Below are positions 1-6,091 of a DNA stretch of 7,655 nt, piece by piece; the stretch's first letter is position 1, and each line of letters opens with the position of its first letter. Location: assembly GCA_017437925.1 (NCBI GenBank), contig JAFRWQ010000024.1, forward strand, positions 1 to 7,655, read 5' to 3'. Made by a program: the position numbers and the translations under genes. Below the pieces are notes generated by a model. That model was not told where the DNA came from. It saw only the letters and a list, made by a program, of their open reading frames with translations, and did not search any database. Source of the DNA: Bacillota bacterium. GTDB lineage: Bacteria; Bacillota_A; Clostridia; Peptostreptococcales; Anaerovoracaceae.

Positions 1-1767
1 GGTGCCCATGAAGGCTTCGAGAGACAGCGGCTCCTTGCCCGAGATCGTGACATCGATCTTCGGGATGCTGATCACGAAGGGCACAGTGAATTCGGGCTTG
101 TCCTTATCCATGTCGGCGTCGGGCTTAAAGAATTCCACCGTATGGGGCCAGCCTGCCATCACGAAGCCCATCAGGGTCGCCGAGGTCTTGATCTCTCCGC
201 TCTCGGGCCACTTGCCGGTCCAGCTGCTCCTGACCGCGGTCTCGCTGAGAGGGGCGAAGCGCAGCTTGTAGTCCTTGAACTGCGATGCTCCGCCCTCGGG
301 GATCTCTTCCTTCAGGGTGATGGTGATGTTCGAGTTGTAGTATTCCTTGGCTTTGTTTATCGCTTCCAGCTCGCTAAGCTCGATCTTCTTCACCATGTAG
401 TTCTGGACGCTGGTCAGGACCGCGGGCATGGTGTTGTTCTTGAGGTGGGCGACATAATCGCTCATCAGCTGCTGCTTTTCGCTCTCGGTGAAGTTGGGGA
501 CCCTCTTTACGGTCACGTTGGGGACGTCGGATGCGACCTCGTTCATCTGCTCGAGGGAAAGGTCGAAGAACTCGGAGGCGTACTTGTTGAAGCCGGCTTC
601 AAGGGCGGTTACCGCGACCTCGGGATCGTCGGGATGGGCCTCCAGCACCTGTATTACCTTGGCGCGCCAGTCCTTGGGCGTCATGACCTTGTGCCCGAAG
701 CCGCTGTAGCTTTCGTTGAAGTGGTGATATATGAAGGCGATGTCTTCCATCTTGGTCGCCTGGGCTTCCTCTGCGAAGGCCGTCAGCATTTTGTCGATGA
801 TGAGGACTCCCGCCATGCCCACCGACAGGGCCCCGCTGCCCACCTTGGTGAAGGCGTCGGCCCAGTAGGTCGCGACCTTGCTGGAGACGTCCCTGATGAG
901 GTTGAGGACCTCTCCCTTGTCGTTGCCCCTGCCTCTGATGTCGTTATAGCCGATCTTCATCAGGTTATGGCAGGTCGAGATGTAGCCTATGGCGGAGAAG
1001 AGAGTCAGGTTGGTCTCGGGTATCGAGGTGTCGAGCCACTCGGGAACGTCGCCTAAGGTGGCGATGTTGATGGCGTTGTCCAGGCGGTCGGCGTAGTCGA
1101 AGAAGACTCCGCTGGCTTCCTCAGCGTATTTGGAGAGGGTCTGGGCCGCCGAAGGATCGTCTTCGGAGATCTTCTTCGCGAAGTCGAAGGTCTGCTCCCT
1201 GCTCATGTAAAGGCCTGAACCCAGAACGTCAGTGATGAGGGCATTGCGCTTTCCCTCGTCCTTTACGTAGAAGGCCCCGTATACCGACAGGTGATCGGTG
1301 TATATGACCAGCTCCTGCGCCTGGAAATCGACCTCGAAGAGAACGTCTTCCCATTCGCCCGTGGCTTCGTTCAGGTATTTCGCGCCAACGCAGCGGGCGG
1401 GGTCCTGGCCCTCGTCGCAGTAGGAAGTGTCGTAGGGAATGCGTATGGTGATGAAGTCGTCGAGCCGGCTGAGACCCGCTACCGAGATCTCGTAGGGCTC
1501 GATCTTGTAGCCTTCTTCCTCGTTTTCTTCGGCCTTCTGCTTTTCGACTTTAAGCTCCGCCGCGCCGTCCAGGACGTATTCGCCCACGTCGACGGTGACG
1601 CCCTCGGCGACAGCCCTTGTTGTTTCGGGGGAAAGCTCTGTCACGTATGTTGTTGTGACCGGCTCGGAGGCGGGGGCTTTTTCGCTGCTCTCCTTGCTGC
1701 CGCCGCAGCCTGTGAGCAGCGACGATAACATAGCTAAAACGAGCAGTAATGACAATGCTTTTTTCAT
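1..1767 (-). CDS. Large secreted lipoprotein of unknown function (C-terminus beyond the window)
   Basis: A continuous minus-strand frame of 589 codons with no stop; it leaves the window at base 1. The start ATG follows GGGGAGGAA at good spacing. Residues 1-21 form a lipoprotein signal peptide: Lys-Lys, a hydrophobic core, then the lipobox LLTGC, with Cys21 as the predicted lipidation site and Gly at +2. A Ser/Glu/Thr-rich linker follows to about residue 45. Residues of about 45-170 look beta-rich, contain two Cys (at about 117 and 125) and end in the pattern YTDHLSVYGAFYV, which resembles the closing strands of ZU5-like or Ig-like extracellular domains. From about 175 to 470 it is mostly helical, with a Gly/Ala-rich hydrophobic stretch near 310-327. 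The last part again appears beta-rich. It is probably anchored to a membrane facing the periplasm or outside. It is the last visible gene of the minus-strand cluster, 37 nt after yjbQ. The family is not recognised with confidence; the frame and export signal are clear. Confidence 0.88.
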   Translation of the reverse strand, partial: MKKALSLLLVLAMLSSLLTGCGGSKESSEKAPASEPVTTTYVTELSPETTRAVAEGVTVDVGEYVLDGAAELKVEKQKAEENEEEGYKIEPYEISVAGLSRLDDFITIRIPYDTSYCDEGQDPARCVGAKYLNEATGEWEDVLFEVDFQAQELVIYTDHLSVYGAFYVKDEGKRNALITDVLGSGLYMSREQTFDFAKKISEDDPSAAQTLSKYAEEASGVFFDYADRLDNAINIATLGDVPEWLDTSIPETNLTLFSAIGYISTCHNLMKIGYNDIRGRGNDKGEVLNLIRDVSSKVATYWADAFTKVGSGALSVGMAGVLIIDKMLTAFAEEAQATKMEDIAFIYHHFNESYSGFGHKVMTPKDWRAKVIQVLEAHPDDPEVAVTALEAGFNKYASEFFDLSLEQMNEVASDVPNVTVKRVPNFTESEKQQLMSDYVAHLKNNTMPAVLTSVQNYMVKKIELSELEAINKAKEYYNSNITITLKEEIPEGGASQFKDYKLRFAPLSETAVRSSWTGKWPESGEIKTSATLMGFVMAGWPHTVEFFKPDADMDKDKPEFTVPFVISIPKIDVTISGKEPLSLEAFMGT

Positions 1768-1804
1768 GAGTTCCTCCCCGGCTCCCGCCGGAAACTGCGG
1801 CGCT

Positions 1805-2236
1805 CTACTCGCCCATGATGTGGATGTAATACTTTCTTCTAAGGAGCCCGTCGAATTCGGCGAAGTATATGTCCTGGGCGTGGCCCAGCATCAGCTCGCC
1901 TCCAATGACGGGGAAGAGGCAGTGGCTGCCCGCGATGAGGGATTTCAGGTGCCCCGGCGAGTTGCCTGAGCAGGTGCCGTAGGAGGGCAGCATGCGGGTG
2001 TGCACGTAGGGGTAGTCGGCAGGGACCAGCCTTTCCAGCAGCAGCTCCAGGTCCTTCTCCACGTCGGGAAGGCCCTCGTTGACTATTATGCCGGTGGTGG
2101 TGTGCTGGGTGATGACGGCGCAGAGACCGTCCCTTATGCCGCTTTCCGCGACGGCCTTCTTCACTTCGTCGGTTATCAGTATGAGGTCGAATTCCTTCTT
2201 CGACTCGATATGCTTTTCGTAGAGTTTAACGGTCAT
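1805..2236 (-). CDS. yjbQ: YjbQ / UPF0047 family protein
   Basis: A 143-residue protein, close to the usual length of about 135-145 for the UPF0047 (YjbQ) family. Family marks are visible in order: QHTTTG at 44-49 followed by N53-E54, GNSPGHLKS at 91-99, the IGGELMLGHAQDIYF segment at 111-125, and EFDG then RRK at 127-135. Members are annotated as secondary thiamine-phosphate synthases because some complement thiE mutants when overexpressed, but the physiological role is unsettled. The protein is expected to be cytoplasmic and trimeric. The ATG at 2236 was chosen because GGAGG sits just upstream and family similarity begins there; an in-frame ATG at 2278 would add 14 residues inside the amidohydrolase gene. 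The gene overlaps the end of the amidohydrolase by 11 nt, suggesting translational coupling. Unlike many members it has His119 where Trp is common in the GxWQ motif, and GLLRRK in place of GPRRR. Confidence 0.9.
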   Translation of the reverse strand: MTVKLYEKHIESKKEFDLILITDEVKKAVAESGIRDGLCAVITQHTTTGIIVNEGLPDVEKDLELLLERLVPADYPYVHTRMLPSYGTCSGNSPGHLKSLIAGSHCLFPVIGGELMLGHAQDIYFAEFDGLLRRKYYIHIMGE

Positions 2237-3089
2237 CTCTTTCCCTCCATCCGAGGAATTCCTCTGCGTTTTGCCCAAGGATCCTTTCGAGCACGTCCTT
2301 TCTTAAGGGCAGGTCCTTTATGCCCTTCATGGCCCTCACCTGGCGCCAGCGGGGCAGGTCAGAGCCGAACATGACCTTGCCGGCGAAGGAGTTCTGAAGC
2401 CAGTCGACGTCCATCTCTTTGGTGAAGATCTGGCTGTACCAGGCGGTCGGGGTTCCCATGAAGACCAGGGAGGTGTCTGTGTAGACGTTGGGGTACTTCA
2501 TCAGCATCATGACCGTCTCCATGTGCCAGGGCCAGCCCAGGTGGGAGAGGCAGATCCTAAGCCCGGGGAAGGCGCAGGCGACGTCTTCGAAGCGGACCGG
2601 CTCCGAGTATTTGGCGGGGCTTTCGGGGATCCAGCTGTAGCCGGCGTTGAAGATGACCGGCTTGTTCTTTTCCTGGCAGAGGCTCAGCAGGGGGACGAGC
2701 CTTTCGTCGTCGGGGAACATGCGGAGCCTCGAGAGGTTGAGGTAGAGGCCGCTTAGGGAGAGCTCGTCAAAGGCCCTCTGCAGTTCATCTTTCGCGTCCT
2801 TTTTTCTGGGGTCGGCCCCGGCGAAGCCGGTGAAGCGGGACGGGGCGGCGTCCAGTATCTTCTTTATCTCGTCGTTGGAAACCAGGGGACGGGGGCTGTC
2901 GGCGCTGTAGTCTTCGCCCAGTATCACCGTCCTGTCTATGCCGGCGTCGTCCATCAGGCGCAGGGCGAAATCAAGGGGCACCCGGCCCGACTTGTAGACG
3001 CCCAGCTGCTTTTTCCTGAAGCTGAGGGTCTCGTCGTCCGGGTTTATAACGTCGAAGAGCACCGGATGGGCGTGAATGTCTATTACCAT
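2226..3089 (-). CDS. Metal-dependent amidohydrolase (amidohydrolase-2 / ACMSD-like family)
   Basis: A 287-residue TIM-barrel hydrolase of the amidohydrolase-2 family, which includes aminocarboxymuconate-semialdehyde decarboxylase and resorcylate-type decarboxylases. Family features are the N-terminal DIHAHP with the metal-binding HxH at His6 and His8, the LSHLGWPW segment with His183, and FGSDLPRW near the C-terminus with the catalytic/metal Asp244. The strand that normally ends in a metal-ligand His reads PVIFNAG, with Asn148 in that place. The exact reaction, hydrolysis or non-oxidative decarboxylation of a small carboxylated compound, cannot be read from sequence. It is probably cytoplasmic, since no signal peptide is seen. 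The ATG is preceded by AAAGGAGA at good spacing. The gene lies 116 nt after the FrlD-like kinase and overlaps yjbQ by 11 nt, so it probably belongs to the same transcript. Confidence 0.88.
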   Translation of the reverse strand: MVIDIHAHPVLFDVINPDDETLSFRKKQLGVYKSGRVPLDFALRLMDDAGIDRTVILGEDYSADSPRPLVSNDEIKKILDAAPSRFTGFAGADPRKKDAKDELQRAFDELSLSGLYLNLSRLRMFPDDERLVPLLSLCQEKNKPVIFNAGYSWIPESPAKYSEPVRFEDVACAFPGLRICLSHLGWPWHMETVMMLMKYPNVYTDTSLVFMGTPTAWYSQIFTKEMDVDWLQNSFAGKVMFGSDLPRWRQVRAMKGIKDLPLRKDVLERILGQNAEEFLGWRERDDR

Positions 3090-3205
3090 GCGTATCTCCT
3101 TTGTTTAAAGCGATTCGGGATAGTTTCAGGGTTTTCGGATGCCGGCTTTAAGCGCAGGACCTTTGAACAGGCTGCCGGGGATCGGCGATGCATTGCGGCG
3201 CGTTA
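3090..3205. other. Intergenic spacer between kinase and amidohydrolase
   Basis: The 116 nt between the FrlD-like kinase stop and the amidohydrolase start hold the amidohydrolase ribosome site (AAAGGAGA on the minus strand). No clear intrinsic terminator and no good -35/-10 pair were found on the minus strand. Read-through transcription of the downstream genes is therefore the simplest reading. A 36-codon minus-strand frame from 3193 has no ribosome site and was not called. Confidence 0.5.
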
Positions 3206-4018
3206 TCAGGACTCCAGGTAGGGCTTCCAGACGCTTATCACTTTGGCGGCCCGCTCGGCCCCGTTTTTAAGGCATTCCTCTATGGGAGCGCCGTCCAGAT
3301 ATCTTGCGATGAAGCCCGAAAAGAAGGAATCCCCCGCTCCCACGGTGTTTACTAGCTTTTCGGGCGGGACGGCGGCGCAGCGATAGAAGCGCTTTCCGTC
3401 GTAGGCCAGGGAGCCTTTTTCGCCGAAGGTCGAGATCATGAGCTTCGCTCCCGCTTCGACGCCCCTTCGGGCGAAGAGCCTTCCCCCCTCGACGTCGTTT
3501 TCAAAGGAAGCGAGGCCGCATTCGATGCAGGGCAGGACCCCGGGAACGTCGGGGTTTATGAGGCCCTTGTTGGAAAAGTCGAAGAATATCTTCGTCCCCG
3601 CCGCGGCGATCTCGGGCAGGCGGTCTATGAGCTTTCCGGTGAGGTCGGTGTGCATGAAGGCGCATTTTTTAAGGTATTCGATGGAGCTTTCGGGGAAGAC
3701 GTAGTCCTTGAAGACTCCCGGTTCCACCCGGTTGTGGACCCTGTCCCCCTCGTCGGTAAGGAGCAGCTCGTAGACCGTGGTCGCTCCCCCCGGTATCAGG
3801 TCGAGCCTTTCCATGTCGAAGCCCCGCTTTTCAAACTCGCTGACCGCCCACTTGCCCAGGCTGTCGTCAGACAGGGCGGCGACGACCGCGGGCTCGATGT
3901 CGCTTCTCATGTCGAGCAGGTTGAAGAGCACGTCGACCCCGTTCCCGGTCACATAGCTCCTGTCCGGAAACTGGGGATAATGGTCTATGCACATGAAGCC
4001 GGCTGCGGCGAATCTCAT
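3206..4018 (-). CDS. PfkB-family sugar kinase, fructoselysine 6-kinase (FrlD)-like
   Basis: A 270-residue ribokinase-fold (PfkB) kinase. It carries the C-terminal PfkB signature NTVGAGDSFFSGF at 224-236, with Asp230 the expected catalytic base and GAGD the anion hole, plus the nucleotide-site segment STFGEKGS at 196-203. Remembered similarity to E. coli FrlD (261 aa, fructoselysine 6-kinase) is the strongest among PfkB members: CIDHYPQ near the start, GDRVHNRVEPGV in the middle and FFDFSNK at 145-151. FrlD phosphorylates the Amadori product fructoselysine with ATP before a deglycase splits it. No deglycase (FrlB) is in this window, so the substrate here is open. The N-terminal PfkB signature is degenerate (TGNGVDVLF against the usual GGNAxNVA type). 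The ATG has AAAGGAGGA upstream. It is the first gene of the minus-strand cluster and lies after a strong terminator. Confidence 0.87.
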   Translation of the reverse strand: MRFAAAGFMCIDHYPQFPDRSYVTGNGVDVLFNLLDMRSDIEPAVVAALSDDSLGKWAVSEFEKRGFDMERLDLIPGGATTVYELLLTDEGDRVHNRVEPGVFKDYVFPESSIEYLKKCAFMHTDLTGKLIDRLPEIAAAGTKIFFDFSNKGLINPDVPGVLPCIECGLASFENDVEGGRLFARRGVEAGAKLMISTFGEKGSLAYDGKRFYRCAAVPPEKLVNTVGAGDSFFSGFIARYLDGAPIEECLKNGAERAAKVISVWKPYLES

Positions 4019-4040
4019 AGCGTCGTCCTCCTTTTAGTAT

Positions 4041-4075
4041 ATGATACCACGGCGGGAAGGAAAAATCAGCCGTGG
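4041..4075 (-). promoter_or_regulatory. Candidate promoter/operator of the kinase cluster
   Basis: On the minus strand, TATCAT (4046-4041) is a possible -10 about 23 nt before the kinase ATG. The matching -35 region around 4063-4069 is poor (near CTGATT). A perfect 7-bp inverted repeat, CCACGGC at 4047-4053 and GCCGTGG at 4069-4075, spans the -35 to -10 interval. Its arms are centred 22 bp apart, two helical turns, as expected for a dimeric repressor site. A second possible -10 (TATACT, 4041-4036) would start transcription inside the ribosome site and is less likely. This is inference from pattern only. Confidence 0.35.
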
Positions 4076-4080
4076 AAGAT

Positions 4081-4116
4081 AATATAAAAAGCCTCCCCCG
4101 AAAGCTCGGGAGAGGC
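4081..4116 (-). terminator. Rho-independent terminator (minus strand)
   Basis: On the minus strand an 11-bp stem, GCCTC-T-CCCGA pairing with TCGGG-G-GAGGC (4116-4106 with 4101-4091; the central pair is a T-G wobble), closes a four-base loop and is followed directly by TTTTTATATT. This is a textbook intrinsic terminator. It lies about 120 nt after the second ChrA-family gene and 62 nt before the kinase start, so it most likely ends the ChrA transcript and insulates the kinase cluster. On the plus strand the same stem lacks a T-tract. Confidence 0.85.
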
Positions 4117-4152
4117 TGGAATCAAAAGCTTGGAATTTCAAGGCCTTCAGCG

Positions 4153-4174
4153 GTTATAACATATGTTATATAAC
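4153..4174. repeat. AT-rich palindrome in the ChrA-kinase intergenic region
   Basis: A perfect 16-bp palindrome TATAACATATGTTATA (4155-4170) lies inside a longer element bounded by GTTATA and TATAAC, in an otherwise GC-rich region. Such sites often bind dimeric regulators. No well-placed promoter could be matched to it on either strand, so its role is unknown. Confidence 0.6.
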
Positions 4175-4196
4175 ATCTGATTTCGCAATGCCGTCC

Positions 4197-4219
4197 GCAT
4201 GCCGGGTCAACCGGCGTGC
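4197..4219. repeat. Hairpin downstream of the second ChrA-family gene
   Basis: GCATGCCGG (4197-4205) pairs with CCGGCGTGC (4211-4219) across a five-base loop. The stem is nine pairs including a wobble on the plus strand, and has one mismatch on the minus strand. It begins 17 nt after the minus-strand ChrA stop codon. No T-tract follows on the minus strand, so it is more likely a 3'-end stabilising or pausing hairpin than a terminator by itself. Confidence 0.4.
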
Positions 4220-4236
4220 TTCCTCCTTATCCTGGC

Positions 4237-4767
4237 TCACCTGAAGAATATGATGCCCAGGACGGCGGCTATGGCGATGATCTTGGGTATAGATACCTTG
4301 AACTTAATCAGCAGCGCGAGGGCGAGGGCGCCGATGGCTATGCATATCCATTCTATGGCGCCGTCGGTGTAATAATTGCTCAGGATCAGGTTGATTATGA
4401 CCGCGGTCACGAGGCCGAGGCCGACGGGCCTCACTCCGACCATGATCCTCTTGAGGGCCGGGCTGTTGTGGAACTTTTCGAAGGCGTAGGCCGCTGCGGC
4501 GCAGATGGTGAAGGTGGGCATGAGCACGCCCAGATTCGCCGCGATGGCGCCGAGTATGCCGGCGACCCTTATGCCGGCGAAGGTGGCGCAGTTGAGGCCC
4601 AGGGGCCCCGGGGTCATCTCGGCGATGGCGACCACGTCGGAGATCTCGGAGGCGGTCATCCAGCCGTGGGAGCTCATCTCGTCCAGTATCAGGGGGATCA
4701 TGGAGATGCCGCCGAAGCTGGTGAAGCCGATCTTGGTAAAGCTCCATAGAAGCTGAAGATATATCAT
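4237..4767 (-). CDS. chrA: Short chromate-transporter-family (CHR) protein, subunit 2
   Basis: A 176-residue membrane protein that is one half of a short-chain CHR pair; the full-length ChrA fold is made from two such domains. Family motifs are FTSFGG at 15-20, the TPGPLGLN segment at 52-59 and FAGIRVAGILGAI following it. About five or six hydrophobic segments run through the protein, which has almost no soluble part. ChrA proteins export chromate and are driven by the membrane potential or proton gradient. Many short pairs in anaerobes have never been tested with chromate, so the substrate may be another oxyanion or anion. The start ATG follows AAGGAGG and overlaps the stop of subunit 1 as ATGA, a sign of coupled translation and a 1:1 complex. 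Confidence 0.9.
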   Translation of the reverse strand: MIYLQLLWSFTKIGFTSFGGISMIPLILDEMSSHGWMTASEISDVVAIAEMTPGPLGLNCATFAGIRVAGILGAIAANLGVLMPTFTICAAAAYAFEKFHNSPALKRIMVGVRPVGLGLVTAVIINLILSNYYTDGAIEWICIAIGALALALLIKFKVSIPKIIAIAAVLGIIFFR

Positions 4768-5345
4768 TTTCCGGCCTCCTTTCCGCCCTCGGCAGCTTTG
4801 CTCTTCGCTTCCCCGCCGAATATGAGGCCTATGATTATGCCCATCACTATCAGGTAGACAGCGCTGATCTTAAGGAAGAAGGACAGGGCCGCGGCCGCGG
4901 CGAAGACCGCGTAGCAGAGGGTCTTGGGGAAGGCGCTCTTCCAGAGCTTAAGGAGAGCCGAGAATATGATGGGGGCGACGGTGGCGCGCACGCCCTTCAT
5001 CGCAGCGGCGAAGTATACGTTGTCCTTCGCTGCCGAATAGAAGACCGTTATGACCGCCAGCACCAGAAGGGGAGGGAGGGTTATGCCCACCAGGGCCGAA
5101 ATGCCTCCTATGACCCCCGCCTGGCGGAAGCCGAAGAGGTAGGCCACGTTGCCCGCCATGGTGCCGGGAAGGCTCCTTCCGAGGCTCACGATGTCGAGCA
5201 GATCCTCAGAGCTGAGGACCTTCCTGTTCTCGGCGAACTCGTTCTGCATCTGGGCGACTATGCCCCAGCCGCCTCCGAAGGTGAATATGCCTATCTTGAA
5301 AAATACGAGAAAGAGCTTAAGAGGGCTCAGTTTTTTCTCATCCAT
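4764..5345 (-). CDS. chrA: Short chromate-transporter-family (CHR) protein, subunit 1
   Basis: A 193-residue integral membrane protein, the first half of the short CHR pair. It has FTFGGG at 21-26, the PG-containing loop SLPGTMAGNVAYLFGFRQAG at 58-77 and the TLPPLLVL helix start near 89. The usual PGP of this loop reads PGT here. The C-terminal tail (about 178-193) is charged, rich in Lys, Glu and Gly, and probably cytoplasmic. The start at 5345 (MDEKKLSPLK) was preferred because GAGG lies just upstream. An in-frame ATG at 5360 adds five residues but directly follows a T-tract and has no ribosome site. An Ala run near residues 148-152 is encoded by a GCCGCGGCCGCGGC palindrome. The gene is coupled to subunit 2 by ATGA. 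No dedicated promoter was found; see the leader hairpins upstream. Confidence 0.9.
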   Translation of the reverse strand: MDEKKLSPLKLFLVFFKIGIFTFGGGWGIVAQMQNEFAENRKVLSSEDLLDIVSLGRSLPGTMAGNVAYLFGFRQAGVIGGISALVGITLPPLLVLAVITVFYSAAKDNVYFAAAMKGVRATVAPIIFSALLKLWKSAFPKTLCYAVFAAAAALSFFLKISAVYLIVMGIIIGLIFGGEAKSKAAEGGKEAGK

Positions 5346-5360
5346 TGCTGCCTCTTGCAT

Positions 5361-5393
5361 AAAAAATGGCGTCTGCCGCGCGGGGCGGACGCC
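5361..5393 (-). terminator. Terminator-like hairpin just before the ChrA pair
   Basis: On the minus strand GGCGTCCGCC (5393-5384) pairs with GGCAGACGCC (5377-5368), with one C-A mismatch and a six-base loop, and is followed by A then TTTTTT. This has the form of an intrinsic terminator that would end the HD-domain transcript. It stops only 15 nt before the ChrA start codon, leaving no room for a separate promoter in between. It may therefore be leaky or act as a leader attenuator for the ChrA genes. Confidence 0.65.
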
Positions 5394-5415
5394 CGGGTGG
5401 TGAATGTTTCTCCGG

Positions 5416-5439
5416 CTAAGCTCCCTGCGGGAAGCTTAG
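5416..5439. repeat. Second hairpin after the HD-domain gene
   Basis: CTAAGCTCCC (5416-5425) pairs with GGG-A-AGCTTAG (5429-5439), ten pairs with one bulged base and a three-base loop. It begins nine nt after the HD-domain stop codon on the minus strand. No T-tract follows on either strand, so it is probably an mRNA 3'-end or leader structure and not a terminator. Confidence 0.5.
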
Positions 5440-5447
5440 GGCCCGGT

Positions 5448-6011
5448 CTAGAAAGTGAGGTCGAGGGCCTTCATGGCGTCGAGGGTCTGCTGAAGGAGCT
5501 CGTCCAGCTCCCAGCCAAGCCTTTGGGCTCCCTCGGTGATCACCTCGCGGCTGCAGCCGGCGGCGAATTTCTTGTCCTTGAACTTCTTCTTGAGGGATTT
5601 CAGCTCCATGTCGCTGCAGCTTCTGGAGGGGCGCATGAGGGCCGCGGCTCCGATGAGGCCGGTGAGCTCGTCGACGGCGAAGAGGACCTTCTCCATTTGG
5701 CTCTCGGGCTCGTATTTGGAGCCGGTCATGCCCCAGCCGTGGGAGCAGATGGCCCTTACCATCTCGGGGTCAACGTCGAGGGCGTTCAGCATCTCCTCGG
5801 TCTTGAGGCAGTGCTGCTCGGGATATTCTTCGAAATCAAGGTCGTGGAGCATTCCGACGACCTGCCAGAACTCGACTCTTTCGGGATCGTACTTCTTTGC
5901 GAATTCTCCCATGACTCCGGACACGGTCTCGGCGTGCTGGATGTGGAAGGCTTCCTTGTTGTGCTCTGCGACCAGCTTTTGGGCCTCTTCGAGCGTCGGT
6001 ATATAACTCAT
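5448..6011 (-). CDS. HD-domain phosphohydrolase (HDIG-like), substrate unknown
   Basis: A 187-residue cytoplasmic protein of the HD metal-dependent phosphohydrolase superfamily. Helical throughout, it shows the ordered metal-site pattern: His23/His26 (AFHIQH), the HD doublet His56-Asp57 (MLHDLDFEEYPEQH), His67 and His91 (SHGWG), and Asp114 (AVDELTGLI). HD enzymes of this size usually hydrolyse nucleotides or other phosphoesters; nothing here fixes the substrate. The ATG at 6011 follows GGAAGGAGAAGAA, a strong ribosome site. An in-frame ATG at 6059 would add 16 Arg/Pro-rich residues with no ribosome site and was rejected. The gene is divergent from the glycerate kinase and shares its promoter region. 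Downstream, two hairpins separate it from the ChrA pair, with which it may be partly cotranscribed. Confidence 0.88.
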   Translation of the reverse strand: MSYIPTLEEAQKLVAEHNKEAFHIQHAETVSGVMGEFAKKYDPERVEFWQVVGMLHDLDFEEYPEQHCLKTEEMLNALDVDPEMVRAICSHGWGMTGSKYEPESQMEKVLFAVDELTGLIGAAALMRPSRSCSDMELKSLKKKFKDKKFAAGCSREVITEGAQRLGWELDELLQQTLDAMKALDLTF

Positions 6012-6018
6012 TTCTTCT

Positions 6019-6037
6019 CCTTCCGGCCGCGGGAAGG
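6019..6037 (-). promoter_or_regulatory. Possible hairpin masking the HD-gene ribosome site
   Basis: In the minus-strand leader, CCTTCC (6037-6032) is perfectly complementary to GGAAGG (6024-6019), which forms most of the ribosome-binding sequence GGAAGGAG, across a seven-base loop. If folded, the six-pair stem would hide the ribosome site. The stem is short and its effect is inferred. Confidence 0.3.
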
Positions 6038-6091
6038 GTCTTTCCGGCCTGCGGCACACCGACCGCGGGCTGAAACGCGCTTTCCCCGACC

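Noticed and set aside
142..1056. A 304-codon plus-strand frame
   Set aside because: It is antisense to the lipoprotein gene, whose continuous 589-codon frame has a ribosome site and a signal peptide. The plus-strand translation has low-complexity Gly/Val/Asp/Leu composition typical of a mirror frame in GC-rich DNA.
1778..1791. Small hairpin CCGGC-TCCC-GCCGG before the lipoprotein gene
   Set aside because: It has only five pairs and no T-tract, so it is not a terminator. It touches the edge of the ribosome site but is too weak to claim regulation.
2237..2278. N-terminal extension of YjbQ starting at 2278
   Set aside because: The added residues lie inside the amidohydrolase coding region and are not family-like. 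The ATG at 2236 has GGAGG at good spacing.
3083..3193. A 36-codon minus-strand frame between the kinase and the amidohydrolase
   Set aside because: It has no ribosome site, no hydrophobic or charged pattern worth noting, and only reaches a stop at the amidohydrolase start.
4216..4749. A 177-codon plus-strand frame and a 147-codon minus-strand frame (4304-4747) over the second ChrA gene
   Set aside because: Both are shadows. The ChrA frame has family motifs and a membrane profile, while the others are Gly/Asp/Glu- or Arg/His-rich without motifs.
4888..4903. GC-only palindrome in the first ChrA gene
   Set aside because: It is explained by a run of alanine codons in a membrane segment in GC-rich DNA.
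6012..6059. N-terminal extension of the HD protein from the ATG at 6059
   Set aside because: It is Arg/Pro-rich, has no ribosome site, and its sequence includes the ribosome site of the better start at 6011.
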